From Platynereis dumerilii (lineage: Eukaryota; Annelida; Polychaeta; Phyllodocida; Nereididae), in assembly GCA_026936325.1 (NCBI GenBank), contig JAPTHN010000019.1, forward strand, positions 7,528,253 through 7,592,252: 64,000 nucleotides of DNA, read 5' to 3'. Made by a program: the position numbers and the translations under genes. A model generated the notes under the pieces. It did no database searches. It was given only the letters and a program-made list of their open reading frames with translations, and was not told the origin of the DNA. Every line of letters begins with the position of its first letter. Within the stretch, counting starts at the first letter, position 1. Positions 36,911 through 46,200 of this stretch are shown here, in pieces.

Positions 36911-39900
36911 GGTAATCAACACGTAAATTTAGGAGAACAACCAGGAATGGCATGATACAAATTTTTTCTCTGGATGTGGATATTCCTCAAAAAATGCACA
37001 GTACTTATTGAAAAACTTTATTCGCAGAGCTTTCTGTTGCTGATGGGGCATAAAACACAAACTCACTCACTCCCAGAGCTTTCTTGTCAATACCCAATAG
37101 TCAATTTGTCAGGACTATTTTCTTCTCTCTCTCATCCCACTCGAATCTAGCTTTTGCCTCCTCTTGATACATTGTAGTTCTTCTCTCTCTGAATTTTCAC
37201 CCCTGCCTCCTGTTAGCTTTTGCCTCCTCCGCTTTGTCTCCTCTGCCTTCCTTCTACATAATCCTTCTCTGTTTGCCCTTGTACTCTTGTCCTCCCCGAT
37301 AATCTTTCTCCTTGTAGACCTCCTCTCAAGTCTTTCCCCCTCCTCTCTAGCGCGTGCCCACACTCGTCTCTGCCTCCTTCTTCCTTTATTTTCCTTCTCT
37401 ACCTGCCCATTATAGCTCTTGCCCTCACCCAAAAGCTCCACTTTCCTCCCTCTATGCCTTCTTACATGCTCCTTTCTCCTCTTCTCCAACTCTTTCCTCT
37501 TACACTGTCTCCTACATTTTCCTTCTCTGTCTCTCACAATATAGCTCTTGCCATCCCCGATTGCCCTAAGCTTCAGTTTCCCTCTCTACCAATAGCTCTT
37601 CTATCATCCCTCTATTAATTCCTACACCCAAGCTTGTTCCTCCTCTTTTCTAGCTCTTGCCTCCTACACCACTGTCTCCGCCTGCTTCCTCCTACATTCT
37701 GCTTCTCGACCTTGTCATGCAGCCTCTTGCCCTCCCCCCAATAGTTGTTCTCTCTTCCAGCTATGCATTATTCGACTAATGGGCCTTTCTGTCCAATTTT
37801 CTTTTTAAACCCTGATCTGCTTAAATGCTGCCAGAATTTTAGGAGGGGGGGGAGAGCTGTCTAAGACAACATATACATTAAGTGAGACTTGTACGAGATG
37901 GACCATCTTCTTAGAAGGACTCCTGGGAGATTGTGGACCTGTAGACATGATGAAGCTCTTTATAACCATCAAATCCAGCACATTTTTCCCTGAAATAACT
38001 GTCTTTAAGAAACAACCCAAGTGGCTTCCCCAAGTGGCTTCCCCAAGTGGCTTCCCCAAGTGCATGGCTTCGCAGCAACTTTGTGTCAATGTGTGTGAAT
38101 ATTATGTAGAATTGTATGGTAGAAATGATGTTGGCCTGACATGTAAGCATACCACAAAATACAGGCAAGCAGAACATGAGTGGTCCACCTCACCATGCTA
38201 GTGGCCCACCTCAGTCAAACATAAAGCTGAGATGGACCATTTAAATTTGGACCTCATGTGAACCGGATCTGGATATTATCCAGGGATATTATAGGAAGAT
38301 AACCTCAAGCACGGGCCAAAACCTGAATCAGGAATGGTCTAAATTGAACAATGGTCTTACATGGCTCCAGTCATATCATTACTGATATTCTATGTGCGAC
38401 TCCAGTGACAAACAAGACTCCATGCAGAGACTCTAGAGACTCTTTCAGGTTGGCCTTGGATCTGTGCCTCAAGTGGTCCATCTCAGACACATCTCCCCTA
38501 CATGCACTGTCGCAATGTAATAAAGGTGGACCAATGCTATATGCACAGTTTCAAAGTGCACAAAAAAATACCCCAAATACTGAATTTTCTGTACCTTATA
38601 CAAAAACGTTGCCTAACATTTTGGGGGAAAAACAAAGAAACAGTTACTTTATTTTAGCCCCAGAAGGGATAAATTGCAGTGCTGGGCACTTCCGCAAACA
38701 CCTCCACAAACCGCAAATTCCGCAACTTGCGGAAGTGCTATCTTGTTTGTAGTTTGCATTTTGCACTGATTGCCAATTAAATTTGCGCTTTGCCTTTGCG
38801 AAAGTGAAATTAATATACTTGTGCAAATGCAAACTATGAAACAAGATGACAACTTATGCTAGATATAGAATATATAAAGCAACCACAAATCAAGCTTTTT
38901 GGTTCTTTTTACTCCCACTTTCATCCCACTTTACAGTCTCCCACAAGTTTGAAAAGCTTAATATGAAGTTAAAAATTGGTGTTATTCGAAAAAATCTTGA
39001 ATTTGATTCAGCTTGGGGTTTGATATTTCATTCAGATAAAAAATTAAAGATACTTTTATAAAAGGTCATGCTAAGGTATGGTATAGATGGCGCCACATGT
39101 AGCATGAAAGCATCAATACAGCATGAAGCACAGCATGAGGCACAGCATGAAGCACAGCAGTCAGACATACCGTAATAAATTTACCTGCCATAGAAAGCTA
39201 AGTTATTCAACATATAGGGCATGTTGATTTTTGTTCAAAGAGCAATTAAATATTGATTTTTTGTAAATATCAAATTGTCACAGAATTGGCGAATGTAAAA
39301 TGCCTTTAACATTCTCTCACATTTAATTTAACTTATATCTATAGCAACACTTAGGCCTATTTATCGCGATTGTCGTTTGCGTTTCTGTTTGCGTTTGCGT
39401 TTGCAACAGCTATTGTAAAATTTCAAAAAGTTTGCGGATTTGCGTTTGTGGAAGTTGAAAATCGGGTTTGCTGATTTGCGTTTGTGGAAGTCCAATTTTG
39501 TTTGCATTGCCCAGCACTGATAAATTGCAATTAGGGCCATTTAGGGGTCGGTAATACTGGGTATTCATTCATAGGTGTGAATTGCAATTGAGAAAGGCTG
39601 TGAAGTTCTATGGTCATTGGGCAGTTCAATCACACCTAATTGCCATTTGAAGTACCTGACATGAAGTCAGTCATAAGCTCTTGATTCTGGGACAATTTTG
39701 GACCCAAAAGGTGGACCTTTTTGGTCAATTTTCGGCCGTGGGGGGGTGCGTTCGCACCCGTCGCACCCCCCCTGGCTACGGGCCAGGGGCATTTATATGT
39801 ACCCATAACCAGCCCCCCCCCCCCCCGACAAAATTTTGAATTTATTTTTTAGTACCCAGTTCAGAAATTAACAGTGCTGGGCACTTCCGCAAACCGCAAC

Positions 39901-41575
39901 TTCCGCAATTTGCGGAGGTACGAGTTGTTTGTTTGTTTGCATTCCTTAAAACTGTGTTTGCGCAATTTGCGCTTTGCAGTTCAAGGCCGACTTCCGCAAA
40001 TGCAAACAGGAAAATGCTCCAATTGTCCTCTATAGCATGTCAAGCAATTGAAGCAGTATTAAGTGCCATTGACAACTGTTCAGGCAACCCCAAATCAATT
40101 GCAATCGGGCAATTGACAGCATGGCCAATTGAAACTGGCCAAAGCAACTGTTTGTAAGGGAATAAATGGCAAAAACTTAATTACAATGCAGGCCAAAAAT
40201 GTAATCACATTTGGAACAAATATTCAAGTTTGGCCTTATTAGTCAGAACATGTCAATTAGCATCTCAAGATCATAATGTGATAGGTAGGTTTGCATTTGC
40301 GTTTGCATTTGAAATTGAGGTTTCAAAACTAATGCAAAGTTTGCAGATTTGCATTTGCGGAAGTAGAAAATTTTGGTTTGCAGTTTGCATTTGTGGAAGT
40401 CAATTTTTGTTTGCATTGCCCAGCACTGGAAATTAAGCACCTCTATTAGGAATGAAACCCCCCCCCCCCCAAACCTACGTAAAAAAAATATAATTCTCTG
40501 TTACTGAATTAACTCCCAGTACTCTTAGGCCAGAAATAATTAATTTTTAGCTTCTCAGGATTGACCATCTGAAAGCTAGATTTTCTGGTTACGAAAATAA
40601 AAATCGACCTCACCCGAAATTTTAGTTTAATTGACGAAATTAAAAAATTTAGTCTTTTCTTTTATTGTCCTAATAACTGATTTTTTTAGGAAAAGTGCTT
40701 AAAAGAAGATCTAAGTCTATTAAGTCTAGCCTTAGCAGTTTAGAATTTTCTATGTAAGTTACATTTTACCCATTTTTCAAAAATCACACTTAATTTTGGG
40801 CAGATGCCAAAAAGTAACAGGGGCCTATACATTTATATAAACAGTATCAAATTTTACAAACAGTGATCTGACCAAAGATAACAGATGAAAGCAATTTACT
40901 GCATCAATAAATTCAAGTATTATTGCTATGCAATAAAGTCTACAGACCTGTAAGTTTGCATTTTATTATGCTGATCATATGATTTGACATAAGTTTACAG
41001 GAGGGGGGAGGTAGATGATTGGGGCTTTTCGATCAGTATTTATCAGTTTATGCACTTGGTGGCATTGCATGCAAAGTAATTAATGATAAAATTGAATATT
41101 TTGATTTTGCAATTAAAAATTGGGCCATATGATTGGCAAGTGAAGTGATACATTTTATTTAACAGTATAATTAATACAATATGATTGGCGAGTGATTTAT
41201 TGGTACAAATGAAAAATACCAGGTACCAATTATTTGGAGATTAAATTTTTTTAATTAAAATCAACCGGCCCAAGGGGTGGAGGTTGACCCCCTTTAAGCT
41301 CCCCCCCTTGGTTTGGATCTGCACCAGATATAAACAGATTTTGTTATGTTATTTCATTTATTTTTTGTAGGCCTTAATTAATGCAATGGGAAATTAATAG
41401 GAAACTTCCAGGGCAATTGTCAATACACATCAGCAAAGTGACAATACACATACTGAACATTGCTGAACAGCTGAAAAGTGATTATATTTTTACCAAATGT
41501 GTAGATTGTTCCAAGTGAGAGGTGGACAAGGACCCCTCCAAGCACAGCTAGCCATCCCCTCTTTGGTGTATCCAT
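27115..41575 (-). CDS. MFS transporter, oxalate:formate antiporter / monocarboxylate type (459 aa)
   Basis: Eleven exons, minus strand: 41575-41494, 34963-34774, 33229-33103, 32655-32507, 31969-31843, 31324-31248, 29420-29285, 28880-28758, 27938-27726, 27390-27291, 27170-27115 (TGA). All phases agree; 1380 nt. The N-terminus MDTPKRGWLAVLGGVLVHLS opens TM1. GGLINAKIGPRW is the loop 2-3 MFS signature. WFPNHKGLANGLVVAGFGGG is characteristic of the OFA family (TC 2.A.1.11), which moves small monocarboxylates or dicarboxylates across membranes. An acidic central loop (about residues 226-250, six Glu in a row) separates two six-TM halves. GRIFWGHFADR repeats the signature in the C half. The substrate cannot be read from sequence. 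Intron 3 has a GC donor (AAG|GCAAGA). Intron 1 is 6.5 kb of repeats. Divergent from SAP130. Confidence 0.93.
28129..28460. mobile_element. CAGGGTGTC-ended non-autonomous element, 332 bp
   Basis: The ends CAGGGTGTCTGCAGC and (complement) CAGGGTGTCCGCCAATCC are inverted. AATTT flanks both sides. The interior near both ends repeats TTCCAGGCTTTTCCAGGC. It lies in MFS intron 8. This end type is common in animal genomes and usually assigned to hAT; I infer that here. Confidence 0.7.
29016..29256 (-). mobile_element. SINE-A copy, diverged
   Basis: Minus strand: GGGGGAGGGGGATTACG head, GGTCCCCGATTCGATCCC B-box-like word, diverged middle, tail near 29.02-29.06 kb. Sense orientation in MFS intron 7, ending 28 bases from the exon donor. 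Confidence 0.7.
31499..31688. mobile_element. hAT-like MITE, diverged, 190 bp
   Basis: The ends CAGTGCTTTGGAGTTGG and (complement) CAGAGCTTCGGAGTC are inverted, and the interior is full of GACTC/CCAACTC words. Flanking octamers agree at about five of eight positions, so the insertion is old. It lies in MFS intron 5, 17 bases from the mini-MITE. Confidence 0.5.
31709..31767. mobile_element. Minimal 59-bp Harbinger-like MITE, termini only
   Basis: GGCCAGACTTCTTTAATTTT at the left and AATCAATTATGTCTGGCC at the right, with TAA on both sides (31706-31708, 31768-31770). The centre is a perfect palindrome, ATTTTTAGCTTCTT, one G, then the complement. Only the inverted termini of the 24.3/33.3/63.2 kb family remain. 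It lies in MFS intron 5. Confidence 0.85.
33280..33481. mobile_element. PIF/Harbinger-like MITE, copy
   Basis: GGCCAGACATAATTGAGC at the left; the right end GCTAAAGATCAAATTTGCC then TGGCC; TTA on both sides (33277-33279, 33482-33484). The middle is A/T-rich. MFS intron 2. Confidence 0.85.
33788..34551. mobile_element. 764-bp inverted-repeat element studded with AAGTCGTAGACA words
   Basis: Flanked by a perfect 9-bp duplication, CCATACTAT (33779-33787 and 34552-34560). The termini are 27-base imperfect inverted repeats ending in the shared TTCGTAGACACGCC / GTCGTAGACACGCC block. Inside, the word AAGTCGTAGACA (or AACTCGTAGACA) occurs about seven times in the left 220 bases, and its complement TGTCTACGAGTT/CTT about eight times in the right 220 bases. 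The 300-base core is unique. No transposase. A 9-bp duplication would fit MULE or Merlin-like elements; family uncertain. MFS intron 2. Confidence 0.8.
35310..35921 (+). mobile_element. Family D element, copy 2, interrupted
   Basis: Same body as 540-866, starting CAATAGACTAATTTCATGG and ending GTGAAATAGGTCT, but split by a 282-bp insertion near its right end. MFS intron 1, antisense to the gene. Confidence 0.8.
35625..35906. mobile_element. 282-bp insertion inside family D copy 2
   Basis: Bounded by a perfect 8-bp duplication of the host element, CAGTGAAA (35617-35624 and 35907-35914). The other two family D copies are uninterrupted here, so this is a later insertion. It is GC-rich with TGAAGCAGG and GCTGCC words. 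The 8-bp duplication suggests hAT. No clear long terminal inverted repeats. Confidence 0.7.
36600..36911 (+). mobile_element. SINE-B copy ending in a (TATC)n microsatellite
   Basis: GTCGTTCGGATGAGACGTTA, GGGCAAAGATCCCTCACA and CCCAGAACTGGGCTTAGATG match the 12.5 kb copy in order. The 3' end GCACTTACCATA runs directly into about 28 TATC units (36797-36911). MFS intron 1, antisense to the gene. Confidence 0.75.
37110..37745. repeat. Pyrimidine-rich tract with degenerate repeats
   Basis: About 630 bases strongly biased to C and T on plus, with recurring TAGCTCTTGCCCTC and CCTTCTCT blocks spaced irregularly. The minus strand carries a 140-codon Arg/Lys/Glu-rich frame with no family resemblance, an artefact of composition. 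MFS intron 1; could form triplex-type DNA. Confidence 0.7.
38018..38064. repeat. 13-bp tandem repeat
   Basis: About 3.5 copies of CCAAGTGGCTTCC. MFS intron 1. Confidence 0.9.
38677..39519. mobile_element. hAT-like non-autonomous element, 843 bp (twin 1)
   Basis: The ends CAGTGCTGGGCACTTCCGC and (complement) CAGTGCTGGGCAATGCAAAC. A perfect 8-bp duplication, ATAAATTG (38669-38676, 39520-39527). Both subterminal zones are dense in TTTGCG/CGCAAA words (GCGTTTGCGTTTGC). No transposase frame. MFS intron 1. Confidence 0.92.
39872..40428. mobile_element. hAT-like non-autonomous element, 557 bp (twin 2)
   Basis: Same ends as the twin at 38.7 kb, with a perfect 8-bp duplication, GAAATTAA (39864-39871, 40429-40436). 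The core differs and is shorter. It begins 352 bases after twin 1 ends. Confidence 0.92.
40528..40731. mobile_element. PIF/Harbinger-like MITE, diverged copy
   Basis: GGCCAGAAATAATTAATTTT at the left, GAAGATCTAAG...TCTAGCC at the right, TTA on both sides (40525-40527, 40732-40734). More diverged than the other copies. MFS intron 1. Confidence 0.75.
41004..41062 (-). mobile_element. SINE-A tail fragment
   Basis: Minus strand: CACCAAGTGCATAAACTG, then the tail AAAGCCCCAATCATCTAC. The 5' part is missing. MFS intron 1, sense orientation. Confidence 0.6.
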
Positions 41576-43237
41576 TTGTGCAGGTAATCAGTTAAACTGC
41601 AAGTCCATGATGTCTGCAAGAGTCCTTTGATCTTCACCTAGAACTCCCAAACTTGCCATGCTGTTGATTCAATGGAGTGTGATGATCATCTGACTGACCG
41701 TGGCACATCTATCAACAAAAGATCTATCCGCCAGACATGTGCATGCCATAGGAATTTTTTTTAAATTGAGGATAAATTTACAGGTTTCTCAGTCATAAAT
41801 TGTCCAAAAATACTGATCTAATAACAAAAAAGGTAATTGTTTCATGCATAAGTAATTAAAAAGTAACCAGATTACGAACTATATTTTTGCGCAATAACTT
41901 TAAGAAAGTGAGACGACAAAAAAAGTCCGGCGCCAAGTAGTAAGTTTGGCCACGTGACCTTGATGGACCAATCAGAGGACAGAGATCGGTTCTGGCTGCA
42001 GACTTGAGCTTGTGTTTCGAAAGGCAGAAGGAGGGAAACCCAGTGGAATTTGTCAGCCTGGTACGGCCGAAGCAGGAAATATTCTTTCATCTCAAGGTTT
42101 GTAGCCTTATCCTTATGTATCAGAGATCATTGTGGCACATTTTCAGCAAAATGTATTGCGTAATTTAGTCTCAGCACGGCGTGGAAGTTGAGACCAATTT
42201 CACGTTGTCCGGATGGCTCGTTTTGACATTTCGGGAATATTTCGACCTTATTTTGCGTTGTTTGGTTGTTTTTCGTTTTCCTGGAGTGAGTAAGAATGAT
42301 TAGGATAGTATGTGATTTAGTATGTTGACCAGATTTGGCAGAACAAGGAAAGAAATCCTAAGTCGGTCATGTCTGAGGGAATTCCGTCACTTATTGGTTA
42401 TCCCTGTTTCGGGGCACCCGTGACGTCATTTGGCCCTGATCGAGCAAGCACCTGATGTAAATACGAGCACGTGCTTCCTGGAGGGCTTCCCCCAATGTCA
42501 AGCATGACCGCATGCAGGGATTGGATGGCAGGTTGTGGATTGTCATCTGAATTGGGTATCACAGTGTTGTCACTTTATTTCTGATTGACCATTTTGTCGT
42601 TGTTGACAAAAAAATAATTTAATTCCTATTTTGGTAATTTTCCAATTTTTGATTTTAACTTTTTTATTATTAATAAATTAAATAAGATTGAAATTAAATG
42701 TTTAATGAAACCAGTACTGCGGCATCTGCGCCCAGTATTTTCTGAAAAACTTTTTAATAAAAAAAATTATTAAGAAGTTAGAAATTTAAAAAAAACTATT
42801 AAGAAGTTAGAAATTTTAAAAAAACTATTAAGAAGTAAGAAATTTTATCAAGGCCAACTGAATCAGATCAATAGAAGTCTTAAAGCTAAATCCCGCTTCT
42901 TAAATATTTAGTTCTCAATACATGATGGCATAGTTAAAAAATATCAGAATAGGCCATGTGACGGCTAAAAATAGAAATCAAATTGCAAAACTAGAAATTA
43001 GTTTATTTCAATGAAGCTATAGTTGCCCGTTAAAAGAGCCGAAATATCATTCGTTTTGGTAAACATTTTGTTAACTTACTGTATTGTATTTTTGTGGCCT
43101 TTGACATTTAATGATTGATGAAATACATTTTTGCGGATTTCAGTCTATCATTTAATGAAGTTTTGGACTTTGTGATTTCCAAAAAACAATAATAAGGCCT
43201 ATTAAGTTATTCTTAAATAGCATGATTTTCCTTTCAG
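41576..43237. promoter_or_regulatory. Shared 5' region of the divergent MFS and SAP130 genes
   Basis: Contains GGCCACGTGACC (E-box CACGTG at 41951-41956), CCAAT at 41968-41972, ATTGG at 42393-42397, a full CRE palindrome TGACGTCA at 42421-42428 and a second CACGTG at 42468-42473. The 41.9-42.5 kb part is higher in CpG than the flanks. The strong donor GGA|GTGAGTAAG near 42286 could end a non-coding first exon of SAP130, since its first coding exon follows an acceptor at 43237. The motifs are seen; their use is inferred. 42.55-43.2 kb is AT-rich with nothing recognised. Confidence 0.5.
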
Positions 43238-43253
43238 AGTTATATGATGCATC

Positions 43254-46200
43254 ATGAGTAGTCAGAATTTCCAAGGATGTGGTGGTGGAGGGGAAGACAA
43301 GCCTCGCCCCTCCCTACCCCCGTCTCATATCTTGTCATCTGGAGCCCTCGCTGCTAGTGGTGTTCCTGCTGTGAGTCTAAATTTATTTTGCAATACATGT
43401 ACTACAGCTTTTAAAATTATTCTGGAGCACAAGTAACTGATATTGACAAATTTCTTGATGTGTGTTGATTTTCTATCATCATTAAGGAACACCATCAAAT
43501 TCATGACTTACAAAGAAAAATGTTTCAGTGCCAAACTTGTAATTTTCTGGATTTCTGTCATGGTTAAATGATGATTTACATCGATGAACATTGTAATCAA
43601 TTACTTCATGCACAGATTTTGAATCCCCGGATTCTTGTTGTTTGTGTTCTAATTTATATTTTTTATTGCTGGTGGTTTACAAAATTCGTTAACCCTGATA
43701 TAACATACTACACCTGTTTCTTTGTAGAGACACTGTTATTTAAGATTTTTGTGCAATTTCCTTATGTGAGAAATTGATGAAAAAAATTTCGTTTTCTTTG
43801 ACAGGCAATTGTAAAACAGACAAACCGACTAATTGCCCCAGCACCTACTACCCATCTTGTTGGAGCACCCCCTGTGTCCGGACACAACCTTCTTACCCGG
43901 TATTCTGGAAACATGAGTAAGTTGTTTTCTTGTAATTTGTCATGAAAATGCGTTGAAGTTCTGTAAAATCAGTTAATTATGTCCCAATTGACAATTTGTG
44001 TCGCTGAACTGAGACAGAATTTGTTGTTATGTAACACTAGATTTTGAAGCCACGCTTACCAGTTGTAAAATGTGTATACTTCTGTCCCAATAAGCTGACA
44101 GAGTTCACAAATACAGGACATAAAGCCCGATCCAATCTTAGTTCATAACCATTTCATTGTATTAATTTAATTATATTTGTAAATTAAATGTCTTATAATT
44201 TTCATCAAATTCATCTAATTGATTCCTCTCTTCAGCTGTCCTCGGCGGTGGTGTATCAGGGGACCAGTCCACTGCAGTCGGCAACCAATCACCAGTCGTC
44301 TTACCAATTGCTACAACAACCCCATCTGGTGGAAGCACTTTGCAGACGATACCCACCCCAGTGAACATCCAAGCAACTGGGACCAGTCTAATTCAGGCCG
44401 CTACTGCTCCAGCCCAAGCAGTCACTGCTCACCAAGTAAGGAATTTTCTTTCTCAATATAAAGGGGGGGGGGGCTTCTGGGTTCATCTAGTGTTAACATA
44501 CTAGGTTACCAATCGCTGGGTCCAGGGTTTGAATCCTGCTCTTGCCATGTCACCTTGGCCTATGTTGGATGGCTGTTTCAATCATCGTTCATTGATTGCT
44601 GTGTCCTCCTCCTGTCCTAATTAACCTACCAAGAGCATAAATAAAGCACATAAAGCCCAAATCATCCATCCATTCTCAATTTATAATTTCTTTGTTTTAA
44701 CTTTTTATGGACTAGACTAGCATTTTGATGTCTCATTCATGACCCAAGTAAATTTAGCCAATCATCACAAAGCTTGCAAATTTGAGATCTTGCTCCTACT
44801 GGAAACCTCATAGCCAGGACCAATCAGAGGCAAAGGACGGAACTTACAATCCAATATGATTGCAGATTTAAGCTTGAAGCCACCTGTTGGGATTATCAAG
44901 AAGCTTCCATGAAGATCAACAATTTTAAGCACATGATTTTCAATTTGCAGCCTGGATTCAGACCAGCCAGGACCAGCTCCCCCGTTCTGCTCACCATGCC
45001 TGTCCCAGTTCCCATGTCATCCCTCATCAGGGCCCCTGGACAAGTCCCTGGATCTGTGCAGGGTGGCATGACTAGTGGCGCCACCATTCAGCAACAGTTA
45101 AGTCAACAGGCTGCAGTGGCGACTCCTGTGTCTGCTGCGAACCCTCATCCGACTCCAATAGTACATCCCGTTTCTCATGTCCCAAGAGGTAAGTGTTTTG
45201 GTTTAAGGAATATTTTTCCCTCTTGTTTAGGGATGGACACTGGTTTATGACGTATGGATTAATCTGGTTAAATCTGTCCTAATTAGCCTAGCAAGTGCAT
45301 AAATGCAGGACATAAAGCACCAATCATCCATCCAGTGGTTTGATATTCAAAATTGGCAAAATTTAAGTTTTTAGTTCGAGGCAATTCTATCCTCCACCAG
45401 CTGAATTTATCCATCGAAGAAGTTTTTTTCTGTCATTACATTCTTGCCTCTAGATAGCCCACACCGGTGCTGATGGGACGTAAAACACAGACTCACTCAC
45501 TCTGTCATTACATACAAAATACGGAGATTAATTCTATTTAATCAGAATTATCAGAAGTACATTTTAATAAAAAATTTATATTTTTTCAAGGTGCAGCAGC
45601 CGCCTCTGCTCTGGCTACCCCAAAATCAACAGCAATGGCGCAAGTCCTCAGAGCAGCCGCCCATCCTCCACAAATGACTTCTTCGGGCGTCACATTGCAA
45701 GCTGGCACTCCTCTGTTAGCGGGAATTCCCACAAGAGTACCCCTTCCGCTGAGAGCTGGAGCTCCAGTCGTATCTCAGCCGACGGCGTTGCAAAGGTCGA
45801 CTTCACCCTCGACGGCTTTGATACACGCTCATCCTGAAGTGGCTCACAGGTATGATTAAGTCATGTTAATGAAATTATAGGTATTAAAATTAAATTTTAA
45901 ATTTCTAAGACTGGGATGGAAACAATTTAAATGTGTAAAATGAGCTTAAATTTTGTATGTTATTACACTATAACTAGTGTCACTGTTTAGACTTTGACCC
46001 GCCAGGCATTGCATGTTTTTTTTTTCAATTATTTGTGAAAGTGTATGGTTTATGGTACATCCACAGTCCGAAAAAGAAAAAAAATGGATATACAGATTTG
46101 AATCTTATGATTTTTTTGCAGACCGCCTGGTGTTAACGTCCAACAAACAGTCACCAGTGGGGCAGGTGGCAGCACTGTACAGTTCACAATTCAACAGAAA

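Noticed and set aside
37115-37537. 140-codon Arg/Lys/Glu-rich minus frame
   Set aside because: Composition artefact of a pyrimidine-rich tract, no family resemblance.
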